Part shown: piece by piece, positions 15,305 to 23,448 of the stretch | Layout of the letters: each line of letters begins with the position of its first letter | Position numbering within the stretch: the stretch's first letter is position 1 | DNA from: Alphaproteobacteria bacterium bin95 | GTDB taxonomy: Bacteria > Pseudomonadota > Alphaproteobacteria > Bin95 | Direction of reading: 5' to 3' | DNA length: 33,336 nucleotides | Assembly (NCBI GenBank): GCA_002238885.1 | Contig: MPNF01000001.1 | Span: 1-33,336 of the forward strand | The notes under the pieces: model-generated | What the model was told of the DNA's origin: nothing | The model's database searches: none | Seen by the model: only the letters and a program-made list of their open reading frames with translations | Program-made: the position numbers and the translations under genes

Positions 15305-17620
15305 GTGAACGCACCCGCTTCCCAGCCCGACCTTCGGGCCATCCCCCTTGCCTGCCTCGTCCTCGCCCCAGAGAACGTCCGGGCGACTCCGCCGAGCCCG
15401 GCCGACCAGGCCCAGCTCACCGCCTCGATCAAGGCACACGGCCTCCTCGAAAGCCTTGTCGTGCGTCACGAAGACGACGCCGGCGACGGAACGGACCGGT
15501 TCGCCGTCGTAGCAGGGGGCCGCCGCCTCGCAGCGCTCAACCTGCTTGCCGACGACGGCGCCATTTCCACCACCCACCCCGTCCCGTGCCAGGTCGTCTC
15601 GAACGACAACACGGCCGAACTCTCGCTCGCCGAGAACGTCATGCGCATCCCGATGCACCCGGCCGACCAGGTCGTCGCGTTCAAGGCTCTCGCCGACACC
15701 GGCTCCACCTCCTCCGCGATCGCGGCCCGCTTCGGCGTCACCGAACGTCTCGTCGAACAGCGCCTGCGCCTCGGCAACGCCGCCCCGCAGCTGCTCGACG
15801 CCTATCGGGCCGACCGGTTCGACCTCGCCGTGCTGCAGGCCTTCGCGATCACCACCGACCACGAGCAGCAGCTTGCGGCCTGGAACCAGGTTGCCAACCA
15901 GGGCTACCGCGTCACCGCCTGGCAGGTGAAACGCATCCTCACCGAAGACCCCGTGCCCGCCAACATCTCCATCGCCCGCTTCGTCGGCGTAGACACCTAT
16001 GAGAGCGCCGGGGGCGCCGTCTTGCGGGACCTCTTCGCCGACCAGCACGAAAACGGGGTCTGGCTCGAGGACCGCACCCTCCTCGCCGAACTCGCAACCA
16101 CGAAGCTCCGCACCGTCGCAGACGAACTCGCCCAGCGCTGGAAATGGGCCGAGGCCGTCCTCGACACCGACTGGAGCACCACCGCGCAATACGGTCGCGT
16201 CCACCCCGTCCCCTCCGAAGCGACGGACGAGGAAGCGACGGAAATGCAGCGCATCGAGGCCCGCCAGCACGAGCTCGCCGACCTCGACGACGACCAGTGG
16301 ACCGAAGAGCTCATCGATGAAGCCGAGACCCTCGAGGCCCGCTATATCGCCATCGAGGCCACTATCGAGGCCCGCGCTTTCTTCCGCCCCGAAGACATGG
16401 CGATTGCCGGATGCATCGCATCGATCTCCCGCGACGGCACCCTTGAGGTCATTCGGGGCCTCGTGCGCACCGAGGACATTCCCGCCGACCGCGCCGCCAG
16501 CAATTCCGCCGATCCGGACCAGCCCCCCGTCACCACACCCGCGGGCTCCACCCCGGTCACCACCCCGGCTGCCGCACCACCCGACAAGGCCGCGCAGGCC
16601 CGGAAAGACGCCGGCGTCGGCATCGGCCTCGGCGACGACCTGCGCGCGATCCGCAACACGCAGGTCAAGCTGCACCTCTCCGGCAACTTCGACGCCGCCT
16701 TCGACCTCCTCCTCTTTCAGATGGCGCGAGCCGTCTTCACCCAGGCCTACCAGCCCGACTCCCTCGACATCGCTTTCCGGCCGACCGCCGACCGGCCTTT
16801 CGTGCGCGGCAACGACGACGATTTCGCGGACTGGAACCCCGCCGAAGCGCAGCTCGACGACGTCTCCCATCTCCGTTTCGACTGGATGGAGCTCGACGAC
16901 GACGGCGAAGCCTTCGCAGCCATGCAGGCCCTCGCCGACAGCGACAAGCAGGCCCTCTTCGCGGCTGCCGTCGCGCGCACGGTCAAGGGGCAGCTCGCCT
17001 TCGAGCATCAGGCCCGCCCCGAGCTCGAAGCAACCGTCGCCCGGCTCGATATCGATTTCGCCGCCGCCACCCGCCCGACGGCCGACATGTACTGGTCCCG
17101 CATCCCGAAGAAGCGGATCCTCGACATTGCCCGAGCCACGGTCGGTCCCGACTGGGCAACCGGCCACGGCAAGTTCAAGAAGCCCGAACTCGCCAGGGCG
17201 ATGGAAACCGCCTTCGCCGCAGGCGACACACCCCTCGGCGTAACCCCGGAGGCGCACAGCGCAGCACTGGCCTGGGCACTTCCCGGCTTCCGCCCCTACG
17301 ACGACGGCGCACTGCCGGACCCCCTGAACGACGAACCCGGACCGGAGACCCGGAGCAGCTCCCCTGCCAAACCGGCTGACCCCCGGCCCGATAGCCCTCC
17401 GGCCGAGCGCACGACCGCCGCGGACCACGAACCGTCCCCGCAGCCCGCCGACCCTGCGCACGACCGCAACGGCAGCGAGACCAACGACGTCATGGCCGCC
17501 ATCGACGCCATGAACCAGGTCCCCACCGCGGACGGAAGTCCCCGCGTCATCTTCGCGACGATCGCCGAACCGGCCGGCGCGAACGACGACGACCTCCCCG
17601 AGTTTCTCCGCAACGCCTGA
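15305..17620 (+). CDS. Large ParB/RepB-type protein
   Basis: 771 residues from the GTG at 15305, chosen because TGGAG ends six bases upstream; ATG at 15293 and GTG at 15230 are in-frame alternatives. Motifs are AGGRRLAAL (residues 70-78), LAENVMRIPMHPADQ (about 108-122) and a HTH (SSAIAARFGVTERLVEQRL, about 136-154), as in ParB/Spo0J/KorB. The rest is a long acidic region, a Pro/Thr-rich linker near 410-440 and a conserved block around 450-670. This long form is typical of plasmids and ICEs and differs from the two short ParB-like proteins at the left. It probably binds DNA; whether it segregates or regulates is open. The tail is low-complexity, rich in Pro, Asp and Ala. Confidence 0.88.
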   Translation: MNAPASQPDLRAIPLACLVLAPENVRATPPSPADQAQLTASIKAHGLLESLVVRHEDDAGDGTDRFAVVAGGRRLAALNLLADDGAISTTHPVPCQVVSNDNTAELSLAENVMRIPMHPADQVVAFKALADTGSTSSAIAARFGVTERLVEQRLRLGNAAPQLLDAYRADRFDLAVLQAFAITTDHEQQLAAWNQVANQGYRVTAWQVKRILTEDPVPANISIARFVGVDTYESAGGAVLRDLFADQHENGVWLEDRTLLAELATTKLRTVADELAQRWKWAEAVLDTDWSTTAQYGRVHPVPSEATDEEATEMQRIEARQHELADLDDDQWTEELIDEAETLEARYIAIEATIEARAFFRPEDMAIAGCIASISRDGTLEVIRGLVRTEDIPADRAASNSADPDQPPVTTPAGSTPVTTPAAAPPDKAAQARKDAGVGIGLGDDLRAIRNTQVKLHLSGNFDAAFDLLLFQMARAVFTQAYQPDSLDIAFRPTADRPFVRGNDDDFADWNPAEAQLDDVSHLRFDWMELDDDGEAFAAMQALADSDKQALFAAAVARTVKGQLAFEHQARPELEATVARLDIDFAAATRPTADMYWSRIPKKRILDIARATVGPDWATGHGKFKKPELARAMETAFAAGDTPLGVTPEAHSAALAWALPGFRPYDDGALPDPLNDEPGPETRSSSPAKPADPRPDSPPAERTTAADHEPSPQPADPAHDRNGSETNDVMAAIDAMNQVPTADGSPRVIFATIAEPAGANDDDLPEFLRNA

Positions 17621-17642
17621 CCGCTGTCCTACCGTCTTCCCC

Positions 17643-17674
17643 GCGCCCCGCCGGCATACCGCCGCGCGGGGCGC
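17643..17674 (+). terminator. Long GC hairpin between ParB-like and ATPase genes
   Basis: GCGCCCCG (17643-17650) pairs with CGGGGCGC (17667-17674), and the stem continues inward through CGGC/GCCG. No T run follows, so it could be a weak terminator, an RNA-processing stop or a pause site. It closely resembles the hairpin at 20150-20182 in both stem and tip. Confidence 0.45.
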
Positions 17675-17702
17675 ACGTCCCCCAGCCCCAACGGAGCCGT
17701 CC

Positions 17703-19439
17703 ATGATTTGCCCCAACACTGCCTTCGGCGCCCCGATCCGCGCCCGAATCCACGACAGCGCGATCAAGCGCGTCACACGTTTCTTCTCGTCCAGCCTCTC
17801 CGACATCTTCGCAGAGACATTCCAGAACGCCCGACGCGCCGGCGCCAACCGGGTCTGCATCACCGTCGCTCCGGACCGGCAGCGCAGCATCGTCACCATC
17901 ACCGATGACGGCGCCGGCATTCCCGACCCCGCGGTCCTGCTTTCCTTCGGTGAAAACGGCTGGTCACCCGACCTCGTCCGCTCCGAGGACGCCGCCGGCA
18001 TGGGCTTCATCGCGCTCGCCCGCCGCGGCTGCACCGTCCGGTCCCGCCCTCGCTCCGCGAACGGCCACCAATTCCCCGGCTGGACCGTCTCCCTCGACCC
18101 CGAGCATTTCACCGGCGACGCCGACGCCCTCGTCAACCGCGACGACCAGGCCCCCTGGCCGCATGGCACCGCCGTCTCCTTCATGTCCGACGACAGCCCC
18201 CACGCCATCCGCAACACCGTCACCCTCGCCGCGCGCTACTTCCCCGTTCGCGTTCACCTTGCCGGCCTCCCCGACTCCCCCGACGACGGCGAGGAAATCG
18301 AGCGGCGCCCGTTCCTGGACGGCTCAATCCACTCCGAGCGCTGGCAGGGCATCACGCTCGGCGTCTTCCGCAACAGGCGCCGCTCTTTCAGCGATCCGGA
18401 CATCAACTTCCACGGCGTCACGGTCTCCGCAGGCCTTCCCGATATTGCAGCGGCCAACGACGACAGCTGGTCCGTCCTCGCCGACATCCAGGACTGCCCC
18501 AGGCTCGAACTCGTCCTCCCTGCCCGCCGTGAAGTCGTCCATACCCCGTTTCTGGACGAGCTGCGCCAGGCCGCACGCCTCTGCATCTACCGCGCCATGG
18601 CCCGCCATCCCCATCCCGACCCCGCATTCGCCGACTGGCAACGCGCCCGTTCCGCCGGCATCCGCATACCGCCTGCCAGGCCACGCCTGCGGCCCTGGAA
18701 GCCCGGTATCGCCGACCCCAATGCCGGAGGGCAGATCCCCAACCGGACCGACGCCCCGAGCAGCGCCCTCCTCATGGCCTTCCACCCCGACCCGCCCGAA
18801 GCCCAGATGCTCTACCGCGCTCTCTGCCATGCCGACATGTCCCACCAGGTCTTCGAGACCGAAAACCGCCTCGAAGGCTACGACTGGTACGACAAGCTCG
18901 ACAGGATCACGGCAACCCCCGCCGAGGCGCTTCACCAGGGATCCTCCACCCCGATCACGGACTCCAACGCCGTCACTTTCGACGGCGAGCCCGTACTCGT
19001 CCCCGACCGCCCCGAAGACATCCTTGTCACGCTCCGCATCCACCACCCTGAGCGAGCGGACCGCTCCTTCACCATGGCGGCCGATCTTGCATTCCCCGGC
19101 GAACCCTACGCGTCGATCGACGAAGTCCAGCCCGTCGTCACCCGGGACAGCGGGCTCGAACCGCAGGAACTCGCCCAACTCATCTACTCGGCATACTTCT
19201 CCCCCTCCGAAGACTGGGAGGCCGATTCCTGGGAAACCCAGTCCGACCAGTTCATGCAAGACGCAATGACGCTCGCGACCGAGCTGCTCTGCGGCAAGCA
19301 CGAAGCCGTGCGCCACGCCCTCATCCAGGCCGCCAACCGCGATCTTCGCTGGATCGTTCCACCCGACGCCACCGCGACCGTCACCATCCGCGGCCGCGAC
19401 GTCACCGTCTCCCTCGACACCGGCAAGGAGGCCGCGTAA
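17703..19439 (+). CDS. GHKL-type (HSP90-like) ATPase
   Basis: 578 residues with CGGAG six bases before the start. The Bergerat fold is shown by the N box FAETFQNARRAGAN (E38 and N42), the G1 box DDGAGIP (68-74) and the G2 box GMGFIALARRG (99-109). The remainder contains an LVLPARREVVHTPFLDELR element like the second domain of GHKL proteins, then about 280 residues without known motifs. Gyrase, HSP90, MutL and MORC share this ATP-binding fold; MORC-like and HSP90-like members also occur in defence and plasmid loci. It sits 82 bases after the large ParB-like gene, with translational coupling to the next gene. Role in the element is unknown. Confidence 0.8.
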   Translation: MICPNTAFGAPIRARIHDSAIKRVTRFFSSSLSDIFAETFQNARRAGANRVCITVAPDRQRSIVTITDDGAGIPDPAVLLSFGENGWSPDLVRSEDAAGMGFIALARRGCTVRSRPRSANGHQFPGWTVSLDPEHFTGDADALVNRDDQAPWPHGTAVSFMSDDSPHAIRNTVTLAARYFPVRVHLAGLPDSPDDGEEIERRPFLDGSIHSERWQGITLGVFRNRRRSFSDPDINFHGVTVSAGLPDIAAANDDSWSVLADIQDCPRLELVLPARREVVHTPFLDELRQAARLCIYRAMARHPHPDPAFADWQRARSAGIRIPPARPRLRPWKPGIADPNAGGQIPNRTDAPSSALLMAFHPDPPEAQMLYRALCHADMSHQVFETENRLEGYDWYDKLDRITATPAEALHQGSSTPITDSNAVTFDGEPVLVPDRPEDILVTLRIHHPERADRSFTMAADLAFPGEPYASIDEVQPVVTRDSGLEPQELAQLIYSAYFSPSEDWEADSWETQSDQFMQDAMTLATELLCGKHEAVRHALIQAANRDLRWIVPPDATATVTIRGRDVTVSLDTGKEAA

Positions 19440-19744
19440 TGCCACGCCCCTTCACCGTCCAATGCTCGTACCCGGCCTTCCACACCTGCATCGTCCACGT
19501 CGAGGCCGACGACATCGGCGAGGCGCTCGAAAAAGCCCTCGCCGAAGCCGACCGCGACGATTCCTGGACCGACACCGGCCACTGCGGCGACATATACATC
19601 TACGCCGCCGCCGAAGGCGCCGTCGATGACCCGGCCGACCCCCGGATCACCATCGACATTCCCGAACGCTTCACGGAATACGGCCAGCTCACCCGGGCCC
19701 GGAACGCCGCCGCCATGGGCTCCGACCCGCCCTGCGATCCCTGA
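19439..19744 (+). CDS. Small hypothetical protein coupled to the GHKL ATPase
   Basis: 101 residues. The start overlaps the ATPase stop (TAATG at 19437-19441), so translation is likely coupled. The sequence FTVQCSYPAFHTCIVHVEADDIGEALEKALAEAD begins with two beta strands and a helix, as in small ferredoxin-like folds, and continues HCGDIYIYAAAEGA. Similar orphan proteins accompany these plasmid gene sets. No catalytic motif is evident. It may be an accessory subunit of the ATPase. Confidence 0.7.
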   Translation: MPRPFTVQCSYPAFHTCIVHVEADDIGEALEKALAEADRDDSWTDTGHCGDIYIYAAAEGAVDDPADPRITIDIPERFTEYGQLTRARNAAAMGSDPPCDP

Positions 19745-19841
19745 TCCCGCCTTCCCTCGCGCCTCCAGGAACGCCTTGACCCCGCCTGCATCCTGACTTA
19801 CCCGTCAACCCGATCCCGGAACCTTCCAGGGAGACCTGACC

Positions 19842-20093
19842 ATGACAGCCGCATTCGACACCCTGGCGGCTGCACAGCACATGGAAGACGCCGGCATGGA
19901 TCGCAAACATGCCGAAGCCATCGCAACAGCTATTCGCTCCGGTCAGGGAGAACTTGCGACCAAGGCTGGCCTCGACGCCGCCACCGGCCGGCTCGACACC
20001 CGAATAAATGCCTTGCAATGGATCTTCGGCACAAACCTGGCAATCAGCCTCGCCACCCTTGCCACCGTCCTCGCGACAGCATTCCGCGCCTGA
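19842..20093 (+). CDS. DUF1640-like small membrane coiled-coil protein
   Basis: 83 residues with a strong site (CAGGGAG) before the ATG. The N-terminal FDTLAAAQHMEDAGMDRKHAEAIA and the ELATKAGLDAATGRLDTRI coiled stretch resemble short bacterial DUF1640 (CCDC90-like) proteins. The C-terminal 20 or so residues (FGTNLAISLATLATVLATAF) form one membrane helix. It is the third tail- or head-anchored coiled-coil protein type in this window. Function is unknown; such proteins are frequent on alphaproteobacterial plasmids and phages. Confidence 0.65.
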   Translation: MTAAFDTLAAAQHMEDAGMDRKHAEAIATAIRSGQGELATKAGLDAATGRLDTRINALQWIFGTNLAISLATLATVLATAFRA

Positions 20094-20149
20094 TCCAACC
20101 CGGAATCGACACACCCCGCTCCAACCCTCCCAGCCCGCTCTACACGATC

Positions 20150-20182
20150 AGGCCCCGCGTCGGCACCTGCCGCGCGGGGCCT
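20150..20182 (+). terminator. Long GC hairpin upstream of radC
   Basis: AGGCCCCGCG (20150-20159) pairs perfectly with CGCGGGGCCT (20173-20182). A CGGC/GCCG pair extends the stem around an ACCT tip, leaving one bulged T. It starts 57 bases after the stop of the small membrane protein. The lack of a clear T run makes termination uncertain. It shares its design with the hairpin at 17643-17674. Confidence 0.5.
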
Positions 20183-20214
20183 TCCAATTCGACGGCCTAC
20201 CCGGCCGAACCTGC

Positions 20215-20247
20215 CCCGAAGGGTGAGCCGAGCGCCTTTCCTTCGGG
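20215..20247 (+). promoter_or_regulatory. RNA hairpin with GAGCC-GAGC loop upstream of radC (copy 1)
   Basis: CCCGAAGG (20215-20222) pairs with CCTTCGGG (20240-20247). The loop contains GTGAGCCGAGCG. It starts 91 bases before the RadC ATG. The same loop core, GAGCCNAGC, recurs at 23349 and 28021, each upstream of another gene, with stems that differ in sequence. Location and gene type match what is published for the radC RNA motif of proteobacterial mobile elements; I could not compare with the consensus. Confidence 0.6.
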
Positions 20248-20305
20248 TCGCAACCAGGCCGCCCCACAATCGCGAACCCTCCCCACCCCTGCCAGGACGC
20301 CTCCA

Positions 20306-21007
20306 ATGCTCCAACTCCACGAAGCAGCCCACTTTCCACCGACCTCGCTCCGCCCTCCCCAAGCCGCTTCTCCCCTGCCGACCATCTCCACCCCCAGCCG
20401 GGAATGCCAGCTCCTCGCCTCCCTGCTTTCCGGTTTCCTCGATCCCCTGCGTTCCCTTGAAGCCGCCCAGGCCCTTCTCGACAGTTTCGGCACCGCCGCC
20501 TCGGTTCTTTCGGCATCCCCTCACCGCCTCCGCTCGATCCCCGGCCTCGACCGGGCCGGAGTCATCGCGATCAAGACCGCCGAGGCCCTCTCCATCCTCC
20601 ATGCCGAAGCCGGCCTGCCCGACCAGCTCAATCCCGTCCTCGACAACTACGACCGCGTCATCAAGTTCTGCCGCTCCCGCCTCGGCCACAAACCGCGCGA
20701 GGAACTCCACATCCTCTTCCTCAACAAGCGCAACCGCCTTATCCGCGCCGAGACCCACCAACACGGCACGATCGACCACACGCCGGCATACCCCCGCGAA
20801 ATCTGCCGGCGCGCGATCGAGCTCGACGCCGCCGCCCTCATCCTCTGCCACAACCATCCCAGCCAGGACCCCACTCCCTCCCGAGCCGATATCGACATGA
20901 CCACCAGGATCACCGCCGCCGCGGCAACCCTCGGTATATCCGTCCTCGACCACATCATCGTCGCCGGACCCAACTCGATCAGCTTCAAGGCCAAGGGCCA
21001 CATCTAG
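20306..21007 (+). CDS. radC: RadC-family JAMM-domain protein
   Basis: 233 residues from the ATG at 20306; the open frame extends upstream, but that part is low-complexity and overlaps two hairpins. A helix-hairpin-helix-like segment (LRSIPGLDRAGVIAIK, about 75-90) precedes the JAMM domain, which has EELHILFLNKRNRLI (E133) and CHNHPSQDPTPSRADID. H182, H184 and D195 complete the metal-binding motif. The RadC family (DUF2466) is widespread on mobile elements, with no proven repair role; suggested activities are metal-dependent nuclease or anti-restriction helper. It opens the right-hand group of genes, preceded by two hairpins that may control it. Confidence 0.88.
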   Translation: MLQLHEAAHFPPTSLRPPQAASPLPTISTPSRECQLLASLLSGFLDPLRSLEAAQALLDSFGTAASVLSASPHRLRSIPGLDRAGVIAIKTAEALSILHAEAGLPDQLNPVLDNYDRVIKFCRSRLGHKPREELHILFLNKRNRLIRAETHQHGTIDHTPAYPREICRRAIELDAAALILCHNHPSQDPTPSRADIDMTTRITAAAATLGISVLDHIIVAGPNSISFKAKGHI

Positions 21008-21052
21008 TTTCCGCTCGATACTTCCCGCATCTCAACACAGGGAAACGACGCA

Positions 21053-21277
21053 ATGATCTGCGATCACCGATGGCACATCACCCTTGATGCAGCCAACACC
21101 CAGGAGAGGGTCTGCCGCGACTGCGGCCGCACCGAAAAGCGCTGGAACCTCAGCGACGTCCGTGCACGCAGCCCACACGCCTGGAGCCCCTGGAAAGGCA
21201 CCCTGCGAAACAGAAACACCCTTGAAGCGCGCAAATACGACGACGCCCTTCGAGCCAGCCTCATCCCGAAGGAGTAG
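21053..21277 (+). CDS. Small putative zinc-binding protein
   Basis: 74 residues, with AGGGAAA before the ATG. C3 with H5 or H8, and the CRDCGRTE knuckle (C21, C24), could bind one zinc ion as in a short zinc ribbon. The remainder is basic and Trp-containing (WNLSDVRARSPHAWSPW). It lies 45 bases after radC. No family name can be given; a nucleic-acid-binding role is a guess from composition. Confidence 0.6.
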   Translation: MICDHRWHITLDAANTQERVCRDCGRTEKRWNLSDVRARSPHAWSPWKGTLRNRNTLEARKYDDALRASLIPKE

Positions 21278-21306
21278 CTCAGCACTTCCAGGCGCACGCC
21301 CAACAG

Positions 21307-21325
21307 GGCGCGGGCGCACCGCGCC
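21307..21325 (+). terminator. Short GC hairpin between two small genes
   Basis: GGCGCGG (21307-21313) pairs perfectly with CCGCGCC (21319-21325) around a five-base loop, 29 bases after the preceding stop. There is no T run; it could be a processing or pausing signal. Confidence 0.3.
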
Positions 21326-21357
21326 TCCGACACCCCTCCAACCGCCTGGAACCTCCC

Positions 21358-21729
21358 ATGGACCTTGTCACCCCCGAGATCCGCGAACAGCTGATCGCAA
21401 ACGGCCGCAACCCTGACGGCAACCACGTCCCCGCCGTCAAATGGTTCAACCCGGTCGGCGCCGCCACATGGCTGATTACCGACGCCGACCCCGAGGACCC
21501 CGATATCCATTTCGGCCTGGCCGACCTCGGATTCGGATGCCCCGAACTCGGCTCAGTACGGCTGAGCGAGCTTCAGAACTACGAGGGCCCCTTCGGCCTC
21601 GGTATCGAGCGCGACCTCTTCTTCACGGGCCGCCACCCGATATCCGTATATGCCAAGGCTGCCCGCGACGCCGGCCGCATAGTCGAATCCGGCCCCGAGC
21701 TCGACGCCGCCGCCAAACCCTCCGCCTGA
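21358..21729 (+). CDS. DUF2958 domain protein
   Basis: 123 residues beginning MDLVTPEIREQLIANGR, then HVPAVKWFNPVGAATWLITDADPEDPDIHFGLADLGFGCPELG-type text, which is the conserved core of DUF2958. The family is small, soluble and almost confined to plasmids, ICEs and phages, where it often neighbours radC, ardC or methylase genes. Function is unknown. The last 20 residues are a loose Ala-rich tail. The methylase gene follows after a hairpin. Confidence 0.85.
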   Translation: MDLVTPEIREQLIANGRNPDGNHVPAVKWFNPVGAATWLITDADPEDPDIHFGLADLGFGCPELGSVRLSELQNYEGPFGLGIERDLFFTGRHPISVYAKAARDAGRIVESGPELDAAAKPSA

Positions 21730-21742
21730 ACTCCCCACCCTG

Positions 21743-21776
21743 TCGCCCGTGCATCCGCGCACGGGCGATCCCTTCC
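21743..21776 (+). terminator. Putative terminator before the cytosine methylase gene
   Basis: TCGCCCGTGC (21743-21752) pairs perfectly with GCACGGGCGA (21759-21768) around ATCCGC. A pyrimidine run with several T residues follows (TCCCTTCC). It begins 14 bases after the DUF2958 stop, the best-placed plus-strand terminator or attenuator in this part. Confidence 0.55.
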
Positions 21777-21806
21777 TTCTCTCCCCATCCAACCGGAGGC
21801 ATTTCC

Positions 21807-23312
21807 ATGCAGCTCGTCGACAATTTCGCGGGCGGAGGCGGCGCCTCTCTCGGCATCGAGCAGGCACTCGGCAGACCCGTCGACATCGCCGTCAACCATG
21901 ACGCCGAAGCCGTCGCCATGCACCGCGCCAACCACCCGCGCACCGCCCACTACCTTCAGGAAGTCTGGAACGTCGATCCGGCAGCGATCGCACGCCGAGG
22001 CCCCATCTCGCTTGCCTGGTTCAGCCCCGACTGCACTCACCACAGCAAGGCCAAGGGTTCCGCTCCCATACGCCGTGAGGGACTGCGGAGCCGGGACCTT
22101 GCATGGGTCGTCATCCGATGGGCCCGCGAAGCGCAACCGGCAGTCATCATGCTCGAAAACGTCGAGGAATTCGCCAACTGGGGCCCCCTCGTCGCCGGCC
22201 GCCCCGACAAGACGCGCGCCGGCCAGACATTCCGCCACTGGATCCAGGCGCTCCGCGATGCCGGGTATGACGTGGAATGGCGCGAGCTGCGCGCCTGCGA
22301 TTACGGCGCCCCCACCTTCCGCAAGCGCCTCTTCGTCATCGCACGCCGCGACGGCCTCCCGATCGCCTGGCCCGACCCGACCCACGGACCCGGGCGCAAT
22401 CCCTACCGCACCGCCGCCGAATGCATCGACTGGAACCTGCCGGTCCACTCGATCTTCCTCAGCACCGCCGAAGGCCGCAAAGCCGGCGTCCGCCGGCCGC
22501 TTGCCGACAATACCCTCTCCCGCATCGCCCGAGGCCTTCGCCGCTACGTCATCGAGGCCGACAGGCCCTTCATCGTCCCCGTCACCCATGCCGGAGACCG
22601 GCGCATCTACTCGATCGACGACCCGGTCCGCACCGTTACCGCCGCCAGGCGCGGGGAACTCGCGCTCGTCACCGCCCACATGGCCCAGCACAATACCGGC
22701 ATGACAGGCCACGCCTGCGCCGAGCCCCTCAGCACCATCGTCGGCCGCGGCTGCAACCAGAACCTCGTCACCTGCCTGCTTACCCGCGAGTTCGGAGGAA
22801 GCACCGGCCAGACCATCGACCGTCCGGCTGCCACCGTCATGCCGCGAGGCGGCGGAAAGACCGGACTGGTTGCCGCCAGCCTTTCGCACCTCCATGGCAG
22901 CAACACCAATGGCGGCGACGGCGACCTCCGCCGTCCCATGAACGCCATCCTGGCCGGAGGACAGCACAAGGCCCTCCTTGCCGCCTTCCTCACCAAGTAT
23001 TACGGCACCAATGTCGGGTCCCCGCTCCACGACCCTTGCCCGACCGCGACCGCCCGCGCCCGTTTCGGCCTCGTCACCGTCGACTCCCAGGACTACACGA
23101 TCAACGACATCGGCATGCGGATGCTGGCCGCGCGCGAGCTCTTCCGCGCCCAGGGCTTCCCGGACGACTATCGCATCCAGGCCCTCGTGTCCGGCAAGAT
23201 GCTGACCAAGGAAGCCCAGATCCGCATGTGCGGGAACTCCGTGTGCCCGCAAATGGCGCGCGCCCTCGTCACGGCCAACGTCCTCCGGTCTTCCCTGCCG
23301 CTCGCAGCCTGA
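21807..23312 (+). CDS. DNA cytosine C5 methyltransferase (phage/plasmid type)
   Basis: 501 residues from the ATG at 21807, which has GGAGG eight bases upstream; a longer open frame starting earlier overlaps DUF2958 and is not used. Motif I is VDNFAGGGGASLGIE. Motif IV is FSPDCTHHSKAKG with nucleophile C76; the PDC form instead of PPC is usual in mobile-element enzymes. Motif VI is LENVEEF (E117, N118) and motif VIII is YGAPTFRKRLFVIAR. Motifs IX-X are represented by ARELFRAQGFP and IRMCGNSVCP. No cognate restriction enzyme is seen, so it probably protects the element from host restriction or marks its DNA. Middle residues 230-400 form the target-recognition region. Confidence 0.92.
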   Translation: MQLVDNFAGGGGASLGIEQALGRPVDIAVNHDAEAVAMHRANHPRTAHYLQEVWNVDPAAIARRGPISLAWFSPDCTHHSKAKGSAPIRREGLRSRDLAWVVIRWAREAQPAVIMLENVEEFANWGPLVAGRPDKTRAGQTFRHWIQALRDAGYDVEWRELRACDYGAPTFRKRLFVIARRDGLPIAWPDPTHGPGRNPYRTAAECIDWNLPVHSIFLSTAEGRKAGVRRPLADNTLSRIARGLRRYVIEADRPFIVPVTHAGDRRIYSIDDPVRTVTAARRGELALVTAHMAQHNTGMTGHACAEPLSTIVGRGCNQNLVTCLLTREFGGSTGQTIDRPAATVMPRGGGKTGLVAASLSHLHGSNTNGGDGDLRRPMNAILAGGQHKALLAAFLTKYYGTNVGSPLHDPCPTATARARFGLVTVDSQDYTINDIGMRMLAARELFRAQGFPDDYRIQALVSGKMLTKEAQIRMCGNSVCPQMARALVTANVLRSSLPLAA

Positions 23313-23348
23313 CCTCCCCCGGGCGGCGCCGGCCGCGCAAACTCCCGA

Positions 23349-23378
23349 CCCGAAGGTAGAGCCAAGCCCTTTTCCGGG
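23349..23378 (+). promoter_or_regulatory. RNA hairpin with GAGCC-AAGC loop upstream of the methylase-helicase gene (copy 2)
   Basis: CCCG (23349-23352) pairs with CGGG (23375-23378) and AAGG (23353-23356) with CCTT (23368-23371), leaving a TTC bulge. The loop is TAGAGCCAAGC. It starts 37 bases after the methylase stop and 100 bases before the next ATG. See the copies at 20215 and 28021. Confidence 0.55.
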
Positions 23379-23448
23379 CCCATAGACGACCGGCGAGAGG
23401 CCCACGGGCCCCGGCGTCATTATCCTCTCCACTTCCGGGAAATACTCC

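Noticed and set aside
15227-18223. Very long open frame of nearly 1000 codons on the minus strand
   Set aside because: It lies antisense to two well-supported genes (ParB-like and GHKL). Its translation is low-complexity Gly/Val/Arg/Asp text without motifs, as expected from GC-biased codon positions.
20018-20305. 96-codon upstream extension of radC
   Set aside because: It covers two stable hairpins and the end of the small membrane protein, is Pro/Arg-rich and has no ribosome site.
21441-21806. N-terminal extension of the cytosine methylase frame
   Set aside because: The added residues are Arg/Pro-rich and overlap the DUF2958 gene. The ATG at 21807 has a strong GGAGG and begins directly at motif I.
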